A DNA stretch of 64,000 nt from a bacterium (GCA_016930535.1 JAFGGN010000065.1:1-64000), one strand, 5' to 3'; positions 29,183-39,309 are shown, counted from the first letter of the stretch. The notes: generated by a model from the sequence alone, not told the origin. Program-made: numbers and translations.

Positions 29183-32100
29183 TGGCGCCAGTCAATCGAA
29201 AAGCACTTCTGTCATGCGGGTGGAGCATCCTGCTCTGGACCGCGCTCGTGCCCGGCCCTCAGGGCCGTTTATCCGCTCAGGCCTGGGACGCCCAACTGGA
29301 TTCCACGTTTACGCCGTACAGCCTGCCTCAGCTTCAGAATTTCCGTAATTACTATTCGCAGGAGCTCGACCGGCTGCTGCAGGAGAAAACCGAGCTCATT
29401 CAGCGCGGCATCCGCGACGGTGAATTGCAGCTCGCGTCCAATCCCGATCCCAAAATTCTGGACCAGATTCTGATCCGGCTGGCCGATCTCTATTATTATT
29501 TCGAAAAAGACGAATACCTGCTCCGGATGGACAATTACGATCAGCTTCTCGAAGCCTATGACGAGGGGACGCTTCAAAACCTGCCTGAGGAGCCGAAACT
29601 CGATTTTAAAAAATCCCTCAGCCTTTACCAGCGTATCATCGACGAGTTTCCCAGAAGCGAACTCGTGGACGATGCCGTTTATAACAAGGGATTCCTGCTG
29701 GAGGAAATGAGCCGGAAGCAGGAGGCAGTCCGGGTTTACATGTATTTTGTCGAAAAATATCCGGACAGCAAGTTCATCCCGGATGCGTATATGCGGCTGG
29801 GAGAATTCTACTTCAATCCGCCGGAAAATCAGCTGAACAGGGCCATTCTCTGCTACAAGGAAGTCACGAAGCATCAGGACCATGCCCGCTATGACGAGGC
29901 GCTGTACAAGCTGGGCTGGAGCTATTACCGCCTTAATCAGTACCCGGAAGCGATCAGTTATTTTACCACGCTTGTCGAAAACCTGTATGCCATGAACACG
30001 CATGAGGCGCCCCGTGATATGCGGACGGACCTTCTGGAAGAGGCCATGGACTATATCGCGATCAGCTTCATCGATTACGGAGGTCCTCAGAAGGCGAATC
30101 AGTATCTCGGCCAGCTGAAATGGCCGGAATGGAGCATCAACGTGCTTCGCAGGATGGGTCATGTGTACAAGGAACAGAAAGAGGACTATGCTCAGGCCGT
30201 CCGTACTTTCGACTTCCTGATGCAGCGCCTGGGCAATGATCCGGAAGCGATCCTCATACAGAAGGCTATTGTCGATTGTTATGTGGCGCTGGATGACAAG
30301 GAACAGATTTTTATTGCAAGACAGAAAATCTACGACCGGTTCAATCCCAGAACCTCATGGTGGCTTTCCATCGAGGATGAAAAAACCAAACTCGATGCCT
30401 ACCGCATTGCTGAAAATGCCATGCGCAACAATTTCAATACAGTGCTGCAGCGTGTTTCCGGACAACCGTCCACGGACGGATATTTGAGTGTGATCGACCT
30501 CGGATATCGATACCTGGACCTGTTTCCGGAGGACAGTTACGCGTACATGATCCGCTGGAATGTGGCCATCATCCTAGATACAAAACTGCATTTGTACAAG
30601 GAGGCGCTTCAGGAATACCTGACCATCAGCCTGGTGTACAGCACGGAAACCTATGAAGAGTTTGCGCGTGAAAAGGGCCTTGCATCCATCCGGGATGCGG
30701 CCCAGAACGCCATTGTCATCGCGGATACGCTGATCGCGCGGGAAAAAAGGGATCAGCCCGGACCGGCTCAGGTGACGGAATCCCAGGGAACGGGAGCCAA
30801 GGCCCCGGTCCCCCTGACCGAGGCCCAGAAATGGCTGGCCATGGCCTATGACAATTATATCAAACTGTTTCCGTTCGATGAAAAGACCCCGGCCATTCTG
30901 TCCAGCGCCGGTGCGCTGTATTACATCAACAATCAGTACGATGAAGCCATTAAATATTTCAAGACACTGATGCGGTATTTCCCGGAGCATGAAGCCGCAA
31001 AACAGGTCGAGCTCTCGATTCTTGAAAGTTACTTTGCGAAAAACGATTTTGAAAGTACGGAAGCGCTGGCCAAAAAAATACTGAGCGGCAGCAGTTCTTC
31101 GGATATCAAGCTCAAGGCGAGACAGCGGCTGGGAGAGGCCATTTTTCTCAGGGCCCAGAACATGGCGGACAAGGGCCAGGGGGTCAGGGCCGCCGATGAA
31201 TATTACCGCCTCGCGCTTGAAGTGCCGCAGGTTGCTTTCGCCGACCGCGCGCTGTTCAATTCCGCCCAGGAATATGAGAAGGTTCACGATTATGAATCGG
31301 CGATCCGGGCCTATGAAATTTTACGCAGCTCGTACACCGCGTCGCCTCATTTCAACGACGCACTGAACAATCTGGCTTTCGATTACAGTGAGGTCGGTAA
31401 AAACCGTCTTTCCGGAGACCGTTACCGTGAACTGTCCGGACTGGCCGGCGATCCGCAAAAGGCCCAGGACGCCCTGCACAATGCCTATATCGTCTATGTC
31501 AAGGGGAGACACTGGACACAGGCCATCGAAACAGCCAATACGTTCGTGAACCGGTTTCCGAAAGCACAGGAATCGGAGGCCATTTATTATCAGGTGGCGG
31601 ATCACTATGGCCAGCTTCAGCAGCCGGATAAACGCACGCAGCATCTGCTCTCCTTTATGCGGCGTTTTCCGTCGTCCGTGTTCTGCATCGATGCCTCCTA
31701 TCAGGCGGCGCAGTATTATCAGAAAACAGATTCCATCGCGCTGGCCGAAAAATACTACCGCAACACATATACGCTGTGGCAGACCCTGAAATCGGACTCG
31801 CTCGAGGAGGCCTATGCGTTTCTCGCGACCGAGGGTCTTTTCAATGCCACCCGCATGGCGCACCGCCGCTATGAAGGGATTCAGTTCAATGTCTCACCAT
31901 TTGCGATGTCCGCTCAGGTGGCCAAAAAAGAGAGCGATCTGAGAACGCTTGAAAATCAGTACACGCAGATCATTGCCATGAAAACCATCCGGCTGCCGGA
32001 GTCTCTGTACAGAATCGGAGAACTGTACGATCAGTACGCGGTGGCATGGGCGAAACAGTCCATTCCGGAACGGGATCCCACGGCCCGGGCGCTGAAAGAA

Positions 32101-33531
32101 AAGCAGATCAATGAACGCGCCGCCCGAATTTTCGGGCAGGCCCAGAATGCCTATATCCTGGCTTCAAGTGCCCTCCGAAATCTGACGGATGAGGTGAAAA
32201 ATCAGAAGAAAACGGCGGAGAAGGGTGTTGCGCAAACGGACAGTCTCGCGGAACTGACCAAGACATGGATGGAAAGAAGCGAGACAAAGATATCCGCCAC
32301 GCTTTACCGGATCGCGCAGATCCATCAGGAATCGATTCAGAAACTGCTCGATGTGCCGGTTCCCGCCGAACTGGGCGCGCTAGAGCGGCTCGAGTATCAG
32401 AGCCAGCTGCTGCTTCAGGCCATTCTGCCCCTGACCGAACAGGTCATCGCTGCCCACAAACGGAATCTCGAGGTGGCGGACAGCCTGTTCATCACCAATA
32501 CGTGGACACAGGCCTCGCAGAAACAGATACTGATCCACCTGAGCCTGGTGGCCGAGAAATACGAGCCGCTGGCATTCGAAGCACTGCGCGCGTTCAGCAA
32601 ACAGGCGGCCGTATACCGGTACCGGACACTTGAGAAAAAGCAGCGGATGGACCAGGAATTTGTCGATCAGATGGTGAATTTTCTTGAACTCTCCAAAACA
32701 TACGGCCTTTCGGCCGTGCAGTTCCGGAAGCAGGGTATGCAGCGGGCCGAACGGATGAACGTGGACATGCTGCCCGCAGCCGCTCACAGAGAAGCCATGG
32801 ATAACTTCGCCCTGAGTTATTCGGACAGCGCAGCGGCCGGCATCGGTAAGGCCAGGGTCGATCAGAGAAGGGCGACGGCATTTTTTGAGGCGACCCAGGA
32901 ACTGATGTACGAAGATATGCTGAGTATTTTCGAAGACAATGAGTATTTCCTGAATCAGGCAAGGATTGCGGTTCTGGAGACGGCATTCGAGGTCGAGCCC
33001 GGTTTTCAGTATCAGCGGCCTACGAGAAATAACCTGTCTGCAGCCCTGCTGCGTATCGATCCGGACACGTATTCCAAGAAATGGGGCATTCAGCTGGCCA
33101 TTCAGGTTCTGACGACAGACACATCGTGGACCTGTTCTTTTCAGCCGGCAGGTGCCGAGCTCAAGAAGGACGAAGGAAATGTCGTTGCGGTCAAACCGCA
33201 TGGTCAGGTGGTCGCCGGGTCCGACTGGGGCCGTGTTCCGGTTTTTCAAATCTGGGTCGCACCTCCGCGCAGGGTCTCGATGCTGGCGTTCCGCAAGGAA
33301 ATGATGATTCCCGGCGCACCGGTATCCGGAGAAATTCGTATCGAATCCCAGTCACCGTGCCGGATCTATGTCAACGGCGAGGTGGCGGTGGAAAGGGCCC
33401 AGAACGGAGAATATGATGTGACATCCCGTTTGCGCAACGGTGTCAATCAGATCGGATTCGTGTATGTGGATCAGCCCGTCTACTCGGTTCGCGGCGCGCT
33501 GACCGTACGATATATACCGAAATCATTGTAA
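29182..33531 (+). CDS. Giant (1449 aa) secreted TPR protein with C-terminal beta-sandwich-like region
   Basis: Many TPR/YbgF-like repeats (LYQRIIDEFPRSELVDDAVYNKGFLLEEM; YDEAIKYFKTLMRYFPEHEAAKQ); C-term CRIYVNGEVAVERAQNGEYDVTSRLRNGVNQIGF. Confidence 0.8.
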   Translation: MAPVNRKALLSCGWSILLWTALVPGPQGRLSAQAWDAQLDSTFTPYSLPQLQNFRNYYSQELDRLLQEKTELIQRGIRDGELQLASNPDPKILDQILIRLADLYYYFEKDEYLLRMDNYDQLLEAYDEGTLQNLPEEPKLDFKKSLSLYQRIIDEFPRSELVDDAVYNKGFLLEEMSRKQEAVRVYMYFVEKYPDSKFIPDAYMRLGEFYFNPPENQLNRAILCYKEVTKHQDHARYDEALYKLGWSYYRLNQYPEAISYFTTLVENLYAMNTHEAPRDMRTDLLEEAMDYIAISFIDYGGPQKANQYLGQLKWPEWSINVLRRMGHVYKEQKEDYAQAVRTFDFLMQRLGNDPEAILIQKAIVDCYVALDDKEQIFIARQKIYDRFNPRTSWWLSIEDEKTKLDAYRIAENAMRNNFNTVLQRVSGQPSTDGYLSVIDLGYRYLDLFPEDSYAYMIRWNVAIILDTKLHLYKEALQEYLTISLVYSTETYEEFAREKGLASIRDAAQNAIVIADTLIAREKRDQPGPAQVTESQGTGAKAPVPLTEAQKWLAMAYDNYIKLFPFDEKTPAILSSAGALYYINNQYDEAIKYFKTLMRYFPEHEAAKQVELSILESYFAKNDFESTEALAKKILSGSSSSDIKLKARQRLGEAIFLRAQNMADKGQGVRAADEYYRLALEVPQVAFADRALFNSAQEYEKVHDYESAIRAYEILRSSYTASPHFNDALNNLAFDYSEVGKNRLSGDRYRELSGLAGDPQKAQDALHNAYIVYVKGRHWTQAIETANTFVNRFPKAQESEAIYYQVADHYGQLQQPDKRTQHLLSFMRRFPSSVFCIDASYQAAQYYQKTDSIALAEKYYRNTYTLWQTLKSDSLEEAYAFLATEGLFNATRMAHRRYEGIQFNVSPFAMSAQVAKKESDLRTLENQYTQIIAMKTIRLPESLYRIGELYDQYAVAWAKQSIPERDPTARALKEKQINERAARIFGQAQNAYILASSALRNLTDEVKNQKKTAEKGVAQTDSLAELTKTWMERSETKISATLYRIAQIHQESIQKLLDVPVPAELGALERLEYQSQLLLQAILPLTEQVIAAHKRNLEVADSLFITNTWTQASQKQILIHLSLVAEKYEPLAFEALRAFSKQAAVYRYRTLEKKQRMDQEFVDQMVNFLELSKTYGLSAVQFRKQGMQRAERMNVDMLPAAAHREAMDNFALSYSDSAAAGIGKARVDQRRATAFFEATQELMYEDMLSIFEDNEYFLNQARIAVLETAFEVEPGFQYQRPTRNNLSAALLRIDPDTYSKKWGIQLAIQVLTTDTSWTCSFQPAGAELKKDEGNVVAVKPHGQVVAGSDWGRVPVFQIWVAPPRRVSMLAFRKEMMIPGAPVSGEIRIESQSPCRIYVNGEVAVERAQNGEYDVTSRLRNGVNQIGFVYVDQPVYSVRGALTVRYIPKSL

Positions 33532-33542
33532 CAGGGGGAAAT

Positions 33543-33884
33543 ATGTTACGGGTATTGCTGTGTTTTGTTTTATTGCTGCTTCCGGCGACCGGATGGTGTC
33601 AGAATCATGATGTCCAGACATCGGGAGATTCATCGGTGACAGCACCCGGCGATGACGGCGAACTGATCCTGGATGATATCGAGATTCAGGGCCAGATCGA
33701 AAAACCCGGGGTCATCGTGCTGCCCAAGCGTGTCAATCCGGAAATCGAAGAAGTGGAGCTGGGAAGAAGCTTCGACGACGAATTGAAAAAAGGGGTGGAT
33801 GTCGCACCGCAGGCGGGAGACGCATTGGGACAGGTGGAAGATGTAAAAAGTATTAAGAAAGCGGTTGAAAGAAAGCGGAATTAA
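33543..33884 (+). CDS. Small secreted protein of unknown function in envelope-motor cluster
   Basis: Signal peptide MLRVLLCFVLLLLPATGWCQ; LDDIEIQGQIEKPGVIVLPKRVNPEIEEVELGRSFDDEL. Confidence 0.7.
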   Translation: MLRVLLCFVLLLLPATGWCQNHDVQTSGDSSVTAPGDDGELILDDIEIQGQIEKPGVIVLPKRVNPEIEEVELGRSFDDELKKGVDVAPQAGDALGQVEDVKSIKKAVERKRN

Positions 33885-33961
33885 TCCTATATTTCATTGA
33901 TACGGATTTATTCGCTTGGGACGGTTCAACCGGTGGTTCATTCTATAGATGGAGGTTTTCA

Positions 33962-34627
33962 ATGTCTGTCATGTCTCAATTCTGGCGCAGTTTTATACCG
34001 GACTTGCCTGACTGGAGTTTTCTCTTTATGTGGGTCATCGCTTTTCTGGCTGCTGTCATGATCGCGATTTCCATAGACCGGTTTTCTTACGTTTTTATCA
34101 AATCCAGCATGGATGTCGGTAAATTCATGGCACTGATCCGGAAATACATACAGGGCAAGGAACTGAAACGGGCTGTTTCCCTGTGCCATACGCTGCGTGA
34201 CAAGGCGCTGCCCAAAATCGTGCTGCTTGGTTTGATCAGGGCCGGCAAGATGGAGAAGCCGACTTTCCGTGCGATTCAGAATGCCGTGGACGAAGGCACG
34301 CTCGAGGTGATTCCAAAGCTTCAGGCGCGGACCGGATATTTGAATATGATCGCCAATGTATCCACCCTGATCGGGCTCATGGGAACCATCTGGGGACTCA
34401 TTTATGCATTCAACTCGGTCTCGAGCACGGGTATCGATGCGGCCGAAAAATCCAGCATGCTCGCCCATGGTATTGCCGTGGCCATGAATACCACGTTTTT
34501 CGGACTGGCCGTGGCCATTCTTTCGATTTTCTCTTATACGATTCTGCACAATAAAACCAATCAGCTTATCGATGAAATCGATGAGCATACGGTGAAACTG
34601 ATCAATTTAATGACGGAAGAGGAATAG
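33962..34627 (+). CDS. MotA/TolQ/ExbB proton channel family protein
   Basis: LNMIANVSTLIGLMGTIWGLIYAF...MLAHGIAVAMNTTFFGLAVAI. Confidence 0.92.
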   Translation: MSVMSQFWRSFIPDLPDWSFLFMWVIAFLAAVMIAISIDRFSYVFIKSSMDVGKFMALIRKYIQGKELKRAVSLCHTLRDKALPKIVLLGLIRAGKMEKPTFRAIQNAVDEGTLEVIPKLQARTGYLNMIANVSTLIGLMGTIWGLIYAFNSVSSTGIDAAEKSSMLAHGIAVAMNTTFFGLAVAILSIFSYTILHNKTNQLIDEIDEHTVKLINLMTEEE

Positions 34628-34632
34628 CCGGC

Positions 34633-35175
34633 ATGGCATACCGACCCTCAAAACGGATGAGGCGGACATTAGATACAACGCCGCCCAATATCACGCCCGT
34701 CATGAATCTGATGGTCGTTTTGATTCCGTTGCTCCTGAGTTCGGCCGAATTCGTACGCCTTGGCGTGATCGAACTGAATCTTCCCCCCGCCGCAATGGGA
34801 CCGGACGGCACGGTGTTCAATCAGATGCCGGTTGAAAATCAGAAGAAGCTGGATCTGACCATCACGATCACGGACCGGGGATTTTTTATTTCGAGCTCCA
34901 TGGCGGTGCTGAGCGGTTCGATTTACGGCGAGCCCACCATCCCCCTGACAGGCAGCGGAACGTATGATTTTGTGTCCCTGTCATCCAGGCTGTACGATAT
35001 CAAACAACGTGCCCAGAATCAGTTCCCCGATGCCGAACATATCATTCTGATGGCCGAACCCGGTGTCGACTATCAGACCGTGGTCAGCACCATGGACGCG
35101 TCGAGATCCATCAGAATCGACAATCACTGGGTAGGCCTGTTCCCGGATGTTTCGCTCAGTGCCGGTGTATTTTAA
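34633..35175 (+). CDS. ExbD/TolR-family biopolymer transport protein 1
   Basis: NITPVMNLMVVLIPLLLSSAEFVRLGVIELNLPPA. Confidence 0.85.
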   Translation: MAYRPSKRMRRTLDTTPPNITPVMNLMVVLIPLLLSSAEFVRLGVIELNLPPAAMGPDGTVFNQMPVENQKKLDLTITITDRGFFISSSMAVLSGSIYGEPTIPLTGSGTYDFVSLSSRLYDIKQRAQNQFPDAEHIILMAEPGVDYQTVVSTMDASRSIRIDNHWVGLFPDVSLSAGVF

Positions 35176-35194
35176 ATAGCATAAAGAGGATATT

Positions 35195-35722
35195 ATGGCA
35201 TTTATCCCGTCAAGACGCAAACGGCATCAAACCGGATCCGGGGAAGTGCGCCTTCAGCTGACTTCAATGATGGACATGTTTACGATTTTACTCGTATTTT
35301 TGTTAAAAACCTATTCCACACACGGCCAGCTGATCAATCCGTCCCAGGATCTGACGCTGCCTTCCTCCAACGTGCAGAATCCGCCCGAAGTGGGTCTGGA
35401 TATCACGGTCTCGAGCGATATGGTTCTGGAGGACGGCAGGTCCGTTATCGGATGGATCCTGGTCAACGGAAAGCCCGTGGAAAAAACCGCCAATCTGGAC
35501 GAAATGAGGGGATATATTATCCCCAATCTGCAATCCGTTCTGCAGCAGTATGCCGAGGAAGGCCGCAGGCTGGAGGAGAGGTTCGGCACAAAATTTTCCG
35601 GTAAAGTCACCATTCAGGGCGACAAGCAGCTGCCGTACCGTCTGCTCATCAAGATCCTTGCTACATGCGGACAGTCCAATTTCCCGAACATGCGGCTCGT
35701 GGTCTATCAAACAGAAGGATAA
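35195..35722 (+). CDS. ExbD/TolR-family biopolymer transport protein 2
   Basis: VRLQLTSMMDMFTILLVFLLKTYSTHGQLINPSQDLTLPSS. Confidence 0.87.
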   Translation: MAFIPSRRKRHQTGSGEVRLQLTSMMDMFTILLVFLLKTYSTHGQLINPSQDLTLPSSNVQNPPEVGLDITVSSDMVLEDGRSVIGWILVNGKPVEKTANLDEMRGYIIPNLQSVLQQYAEEGRRLEERFGTKFSGKVTIQGDKQLPYRLLIKILATCGQSNFPNMRLVVYQTEG

Positions 35723-36861
35723 TGCACAGCGTGAGTCATCATCGAATCGATTCCTTACAGGAAAAAATAAAGAGAGAATTCAGCCGTTCTCTTCTGGAGG
35801 ATTGGGACAGGCAGTTCGTACGGACCCTGCTGCTGACCCTGTTTCTGGAAGCGGTTTTAATTGTCGTGATGGTGCTTCGGCCTGTGGAGGAATATTCTCA
35901 GGCGGAGATAGAACGGATTCAGGAAAGATTTGCGAATTTTATCATATCACAGGAAGAGCAGCAGGTTCCCGTAACCACCCAGATCAGCACGGGTGCCCAG
36001 ACCGCTGCGGATGAAGGCCGGTCCGCCGAAGAAGAAGCAGAGCAGGAGCGGCCCGGAACAGCGGACCGGACGGGAGAAGAGGGACGTGCCGAAAGAGAAA
36101 CGCAGGCCCAGGGCGGAACCGAGGGACAGCGCGGTCAGGGCGAGGCTCCGCGCCGTCCGGACAGGCAGGCAGCCGCAGAGTCGCGCCGCCAGTCCCGCGA
36201 GGCCATGTCACGGTCCGTAAGCAGCAAAGGGCTTCTCGGTCTTCTGACAGGAACCGGAAATGCAGCGCAAGGCCAGGCGGTGGACAATTTTCTTTCAGGA
36301 TCGGGGAACGGAAGCGGCGGCGGAGATCTCGATCAGATACTGTCCTCGGTGGACGGTCTGCAGACACAGGGACAATCCGGTCTCGGAGGTCCGGGCGGAA
36401 CGGGAAGCGGAATCGGGGATGTGAGGGGATCGCGTTCAGGCCAGCGTACTTCCATCGACGATCTTGTCTCGGAACGCTCGGATATGGCCACCGCATCGAT
36501 GTCCCGTCAGGGTGACCTGCATGTGGAAAATCCCACCGACGTTGTGGGCCGGGGCAACAAAAGCGCCTACCGCAGCCCGGACGCGATCCGGGAGGTTCTC
36601 CTGAACCATGTGCCGGCGATCAGGTACTGCTACGATCGCGAGCTGAAACGGGATCCCGAGCTGAAGGGTAAAATCTCGGTACGCATTACGGTGAGCGCAG
36701 ACGGCAATGTGACCGATGCCGTAATCCTGACGTCTACGCTGAACAACGAACGCGTGGAACGCTGTGTCCTGGCACGCATCCGGCTGTGGAAGGATTTCAG
36801 ACCCATCGATCCCGGCGAGGGCGATGTGACGTTCAGACAGGTATATACATTCGGTATATAA
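35722..36861 (+). CDS. AgmX/PglI C-terminal domain, TonB-like energy transducer
   Basis: N-terminal TM; Gln/Glu/Arg/Gly-rich linker; C-term HVPAIRYCYDRELKRDPELKGKISVRITVSADGNV...VERCVLARIRLWKDF. Confidence 0.85.
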   Translation: MHSVSHHRIDSLQEKIKREFSRSLLEDWDRQFVRTLLLTLFLEAVLIVVMVLRPVEEYSQAEIERIQERFANFIISQEEQQVPVTTQISTGAQTAADEGRSAEEEAEQERPGTADRTGEEGRAERETQAQGGTEGQRGQGEAPRRPDRQAAAESRRQSREAMSRSVSSKGLLGLLTGTGNAAQGQAVDNFLSGSGNGSGGGDLDQILSSVDGLQTQGQSGLGGPGGTGSGIGDVRGSRSGQRTSIDDLVSERSDMATASMSRQGDLHVENPTDVVGRGNKSAYRSPDAIREVLLNHVPAIRYCYDRELKRDPELKGKISVRITVSADGNVTDAVILTSTLNNERVERCVLARIRLWKDFRPIDPGEGDVTFRQVYTFGI

Positions 36862-36894
36862 AAAAAACCGTCAATCAAATTGACGGTTTTTTTT
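36861..36894. terminator. Bidirectional rho-independent terminator
   Basis: AAAAAAACCGTCAATCAAATTGACGGTTTTTTTT between convergent genes. Confidence 0.9.
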
Positions 36895-36942
36895 ATTGTC
36901 TGCACAGGCAGGCATGCGCCTGCGGTACGGATAATGGAAAAA

Positions 36943-38922
36943 CTACAGTTCCGCATTCACACCGATATATACTGCCCTGCCCTGGTTCACGGGCATCGAC
37001 TTGCCTGGTGCCAGTCCCCAGTCGGGCATCCAGATTGTTTCATCAAGCATATTGTCCGCCTGCAGGAATACCGAGTAGTTCTGGGGCAGGTTCAGGTTCA
37101 GCATTTTGTTTATGTTGAAATTACAGTACAGATTCATCAGATTGCAGGCCTTTGGTGACGGATTGAGCCGCGTGTCGTATTTTTCGTCCAGATCGCCCTG
37201 ATACACGTTGAACAGGCTGAGAGTGACGCCCTTATCCGATCGATAGCTGATGCCGCTCTTGGCTCCTAGGTTGGCGATGGGGGTGACATTTTCGCTTCCG
37301 TTCATGTCCTCATTGGTCTGATACAGGAGTGAACCGGTGATGAACAGGCTTCTGCTGATATAGTACTTGCCTTCGAATTCGACGCCGCTGAATGTGATTT
37401 CATTGCCGTTGTCGTAGGTCGGAACCGGGAATTTGCCGCTCCGGTTCTGAATCACGATATCGGTCTGCTTGCTGTTGAAATAATTGATCCCGAGCTGATA
37501 CTGCTCTCCCTGATAGTTCATCCCCAGATCGAAACTGTGGACTTTTTCAGGAACCAGATTGGGATTGCCCTTCATTTCCGGGAAGTCCAGTCCGATTTCA
37601 TTGATGCTCGGGGCGCGGAAAGCCTGGCTGTACAGGGCTTTGACATTCAGACGCCCTGTCGGCTGCCAGATCATGCCGCCCCTGGGGACAATATCCAGAT
37701 CGATATTTTCCACCTTGTTGGCCTGAAATCCGGCGATGAGCTTGATGTTTTTGAGAAGATGATAATCCATCTGGGCATAAATTCCGAAACTTGACCTGTT
37801 TCCCTCGGAAACAACGACCGGTCCCGGCGTGGTTTCATCGCCTTTAAAATAATTGACCAGTCCGCCGAAAATAATGCCGGTTTTGTCCGAAGGTGTCAGG
37901 AAATTTGTCCATTCCACCACTGTCTCATATGAATCCCTCGACGAGGAGGGCCAGGACGAGGTCTTGAATGTAGATCGTGTATAGGTGGTATTCAGGTCCA
38001 TTTTCCAGAAATTACTGACTGTCAATGAATAGCCCAGGTCCGCAAACGTTTTGTCCCAGGTGGCCCTGCCCCAGGAAGGGAAAATAAATGCATAGTCCGC
38101 AATGAAATAGGCATTCTCCCACTTGGTGTATGAGGACATGAAACGCAGATTTTTATAGTTCATTTCGAGGTATGCGCCCTGGCCTTCGTTCGGGATGCGC
38201 ATCTGCACGGTCGTGTCTCCCGATGCGGAACCGGGAACCGCGTACTGCCAGTCCGTTTCCCATTCGGCTTTTTTGAAGAGCCTGCCGGCTGCGATTACGT
38301 TCAGGTCGCCCAGTTTTGTTTTGGCCTTTGCCAATGCACCGTGACTGCCTGATTGGCCGGCGATACCGGAGACGGATAGCCCGTTTTTGTCCGCCGTTTC
38401 CGTGATGATGTTGATGACGGCGGAGAAGGCGTTTGAACCGTATAGTACGGATCCGGGACCGCGAATCACCTCGATTTTTTCTATGATGTTTACCGGAAAG
38501 GATTCATAAATTTCACTTTTTATACCGCCTTCCAGGGATTCACGGACCGGTCTGCCGTTGATCAGGAGAAGCACATGGCTCGAGGAAGCCAGAACCTGAT
38601 CCCCCCTGGCAGCGATGGTGCTTCGATCCGTCATATATACTGTGGATCCGATCAGGCTCGGGACACGTTCCAGGATGTCTTTCAGGGTTGTTCCACCGAA
38701 ACGGCTCAGTTCATCTTTTGTGATCACCGAAACCACGCCCGGCGCATCGGACAGCTTTTCGGCCGATTTGGACACGGTCGTGATTTCCATGTTGAGAATT
38801 TCTTCAAGGCTCAGGGACAGGAGATCCTCCGTGAACTGGGCATTGATGGGAGTGTAAAGAAAAGAGATGAGTACAATCAAAATGGCAGGTTTCTGTAGCG
38901 GGAAATTACGTTTTGATCGCAT
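36943..38922 (-). CDS. TonB-dependent outer-membrane receptor
   Basis: Plug domain DAPGVVSVITKDELSRFGGTTLKDILERVPSL...IEKIEVIRGPGSVLYGSNAFSAVINIIT. Confidence 0.9.
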   Translation of the reverse strand: MRSKRNFPLQKPAILIVLISFLYTPINAQFTEDLLSLSLEEILNMEITTVSKSAEKLSDAPGVVSVITKDELSRFGGTTLKDILERVPSLIGSTVYMTDRSTIAARGDQVLASSSHVLLLINGRPVRESLEGGIKSEIYESFPVNIIEKIEVIRGPGSVLYGSNAFSAVINIITETADKNGLSVSGIAGQSGSHGALAKAKTKLGDLNVIAAGRLFKKAEWETDWQYAVPGSASGDTTVQMRIPNEGQGAYLEMNYKNLRFMSSYTKWENAYFIADYAFIFPSWGRATWDKTFADLGYSLTVSNFWKMDLNTTYTRSTFKTSSWPSSSRDSYETVVEWTNFLTPSDKTGIIFGGLVNYFKGDETTPGPVVVSEGNRSSFGIYAQMDYHLLKNIKLIAGFQANKVENIDLDIVPRGGMIWQPTGRLNVKALYSQAFRAPSINEIGLDFPEMKGNPNLVPEKVHSFDLGMNYQGEQYQLGINYFNSKQTDIVIQNRSGKFPVPTYDNGNEITFSGVEFEGKYYISRSLFITGSLLYQTNEDMNGSENVTPIANLGAKSGISYRSDKGVTLSLFNVYQGDLDEKYDTRLNPSPKACNLMNLYCNFNINKMLNLNLPQNYSVFLQADNMLDETIWMPDWGLAPGKSMPVNQGRAVYIGVNAEL

Positions 38923-39153
38923 ATTTTTTACCTTTCGTTTTCTTCATGTTGTATAGCTAAATAAATGCTCACCCCTAACGCGAAGAGAACAGAATCGGTC
39001 TCAAGGTTATTTTATAGGTGCATATGAACCCCCTCGGTTTGTTGTCTAAAACGGGGACAATGAAATAATCGTGCCAAAAAACCGCGTTACTATGGACAGA
39101 GGCATGTATACATATTGATAACAACAGTTTGTGAAATTTATCGTGTTTCAGGA

Positions 39154-39309
39154 TCCGCCATTCCTGGCGGACAAACGGTTTCATATTGGGAGAAAGATTT
39201 CATTTTGAATCTGAACAGCGAACGCATTCCCTGCTGTTTACAGCGGGGAATGCGCGCGAATATACGTTATTTTTACTTTACAGATGAAGATTCCACGCGG
39301 CTTGCCGCG
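39154..39309. repeat. Three successive hairpins in TBDR-aspS intergenic region
   Basis: TCCGCCATTCCTGGCGGA; CGCATTCCCTGCTG-TTTA-CAGCGGGGAATGCG; CGCGGCTTGCCGCG. Confidence 0.65.
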
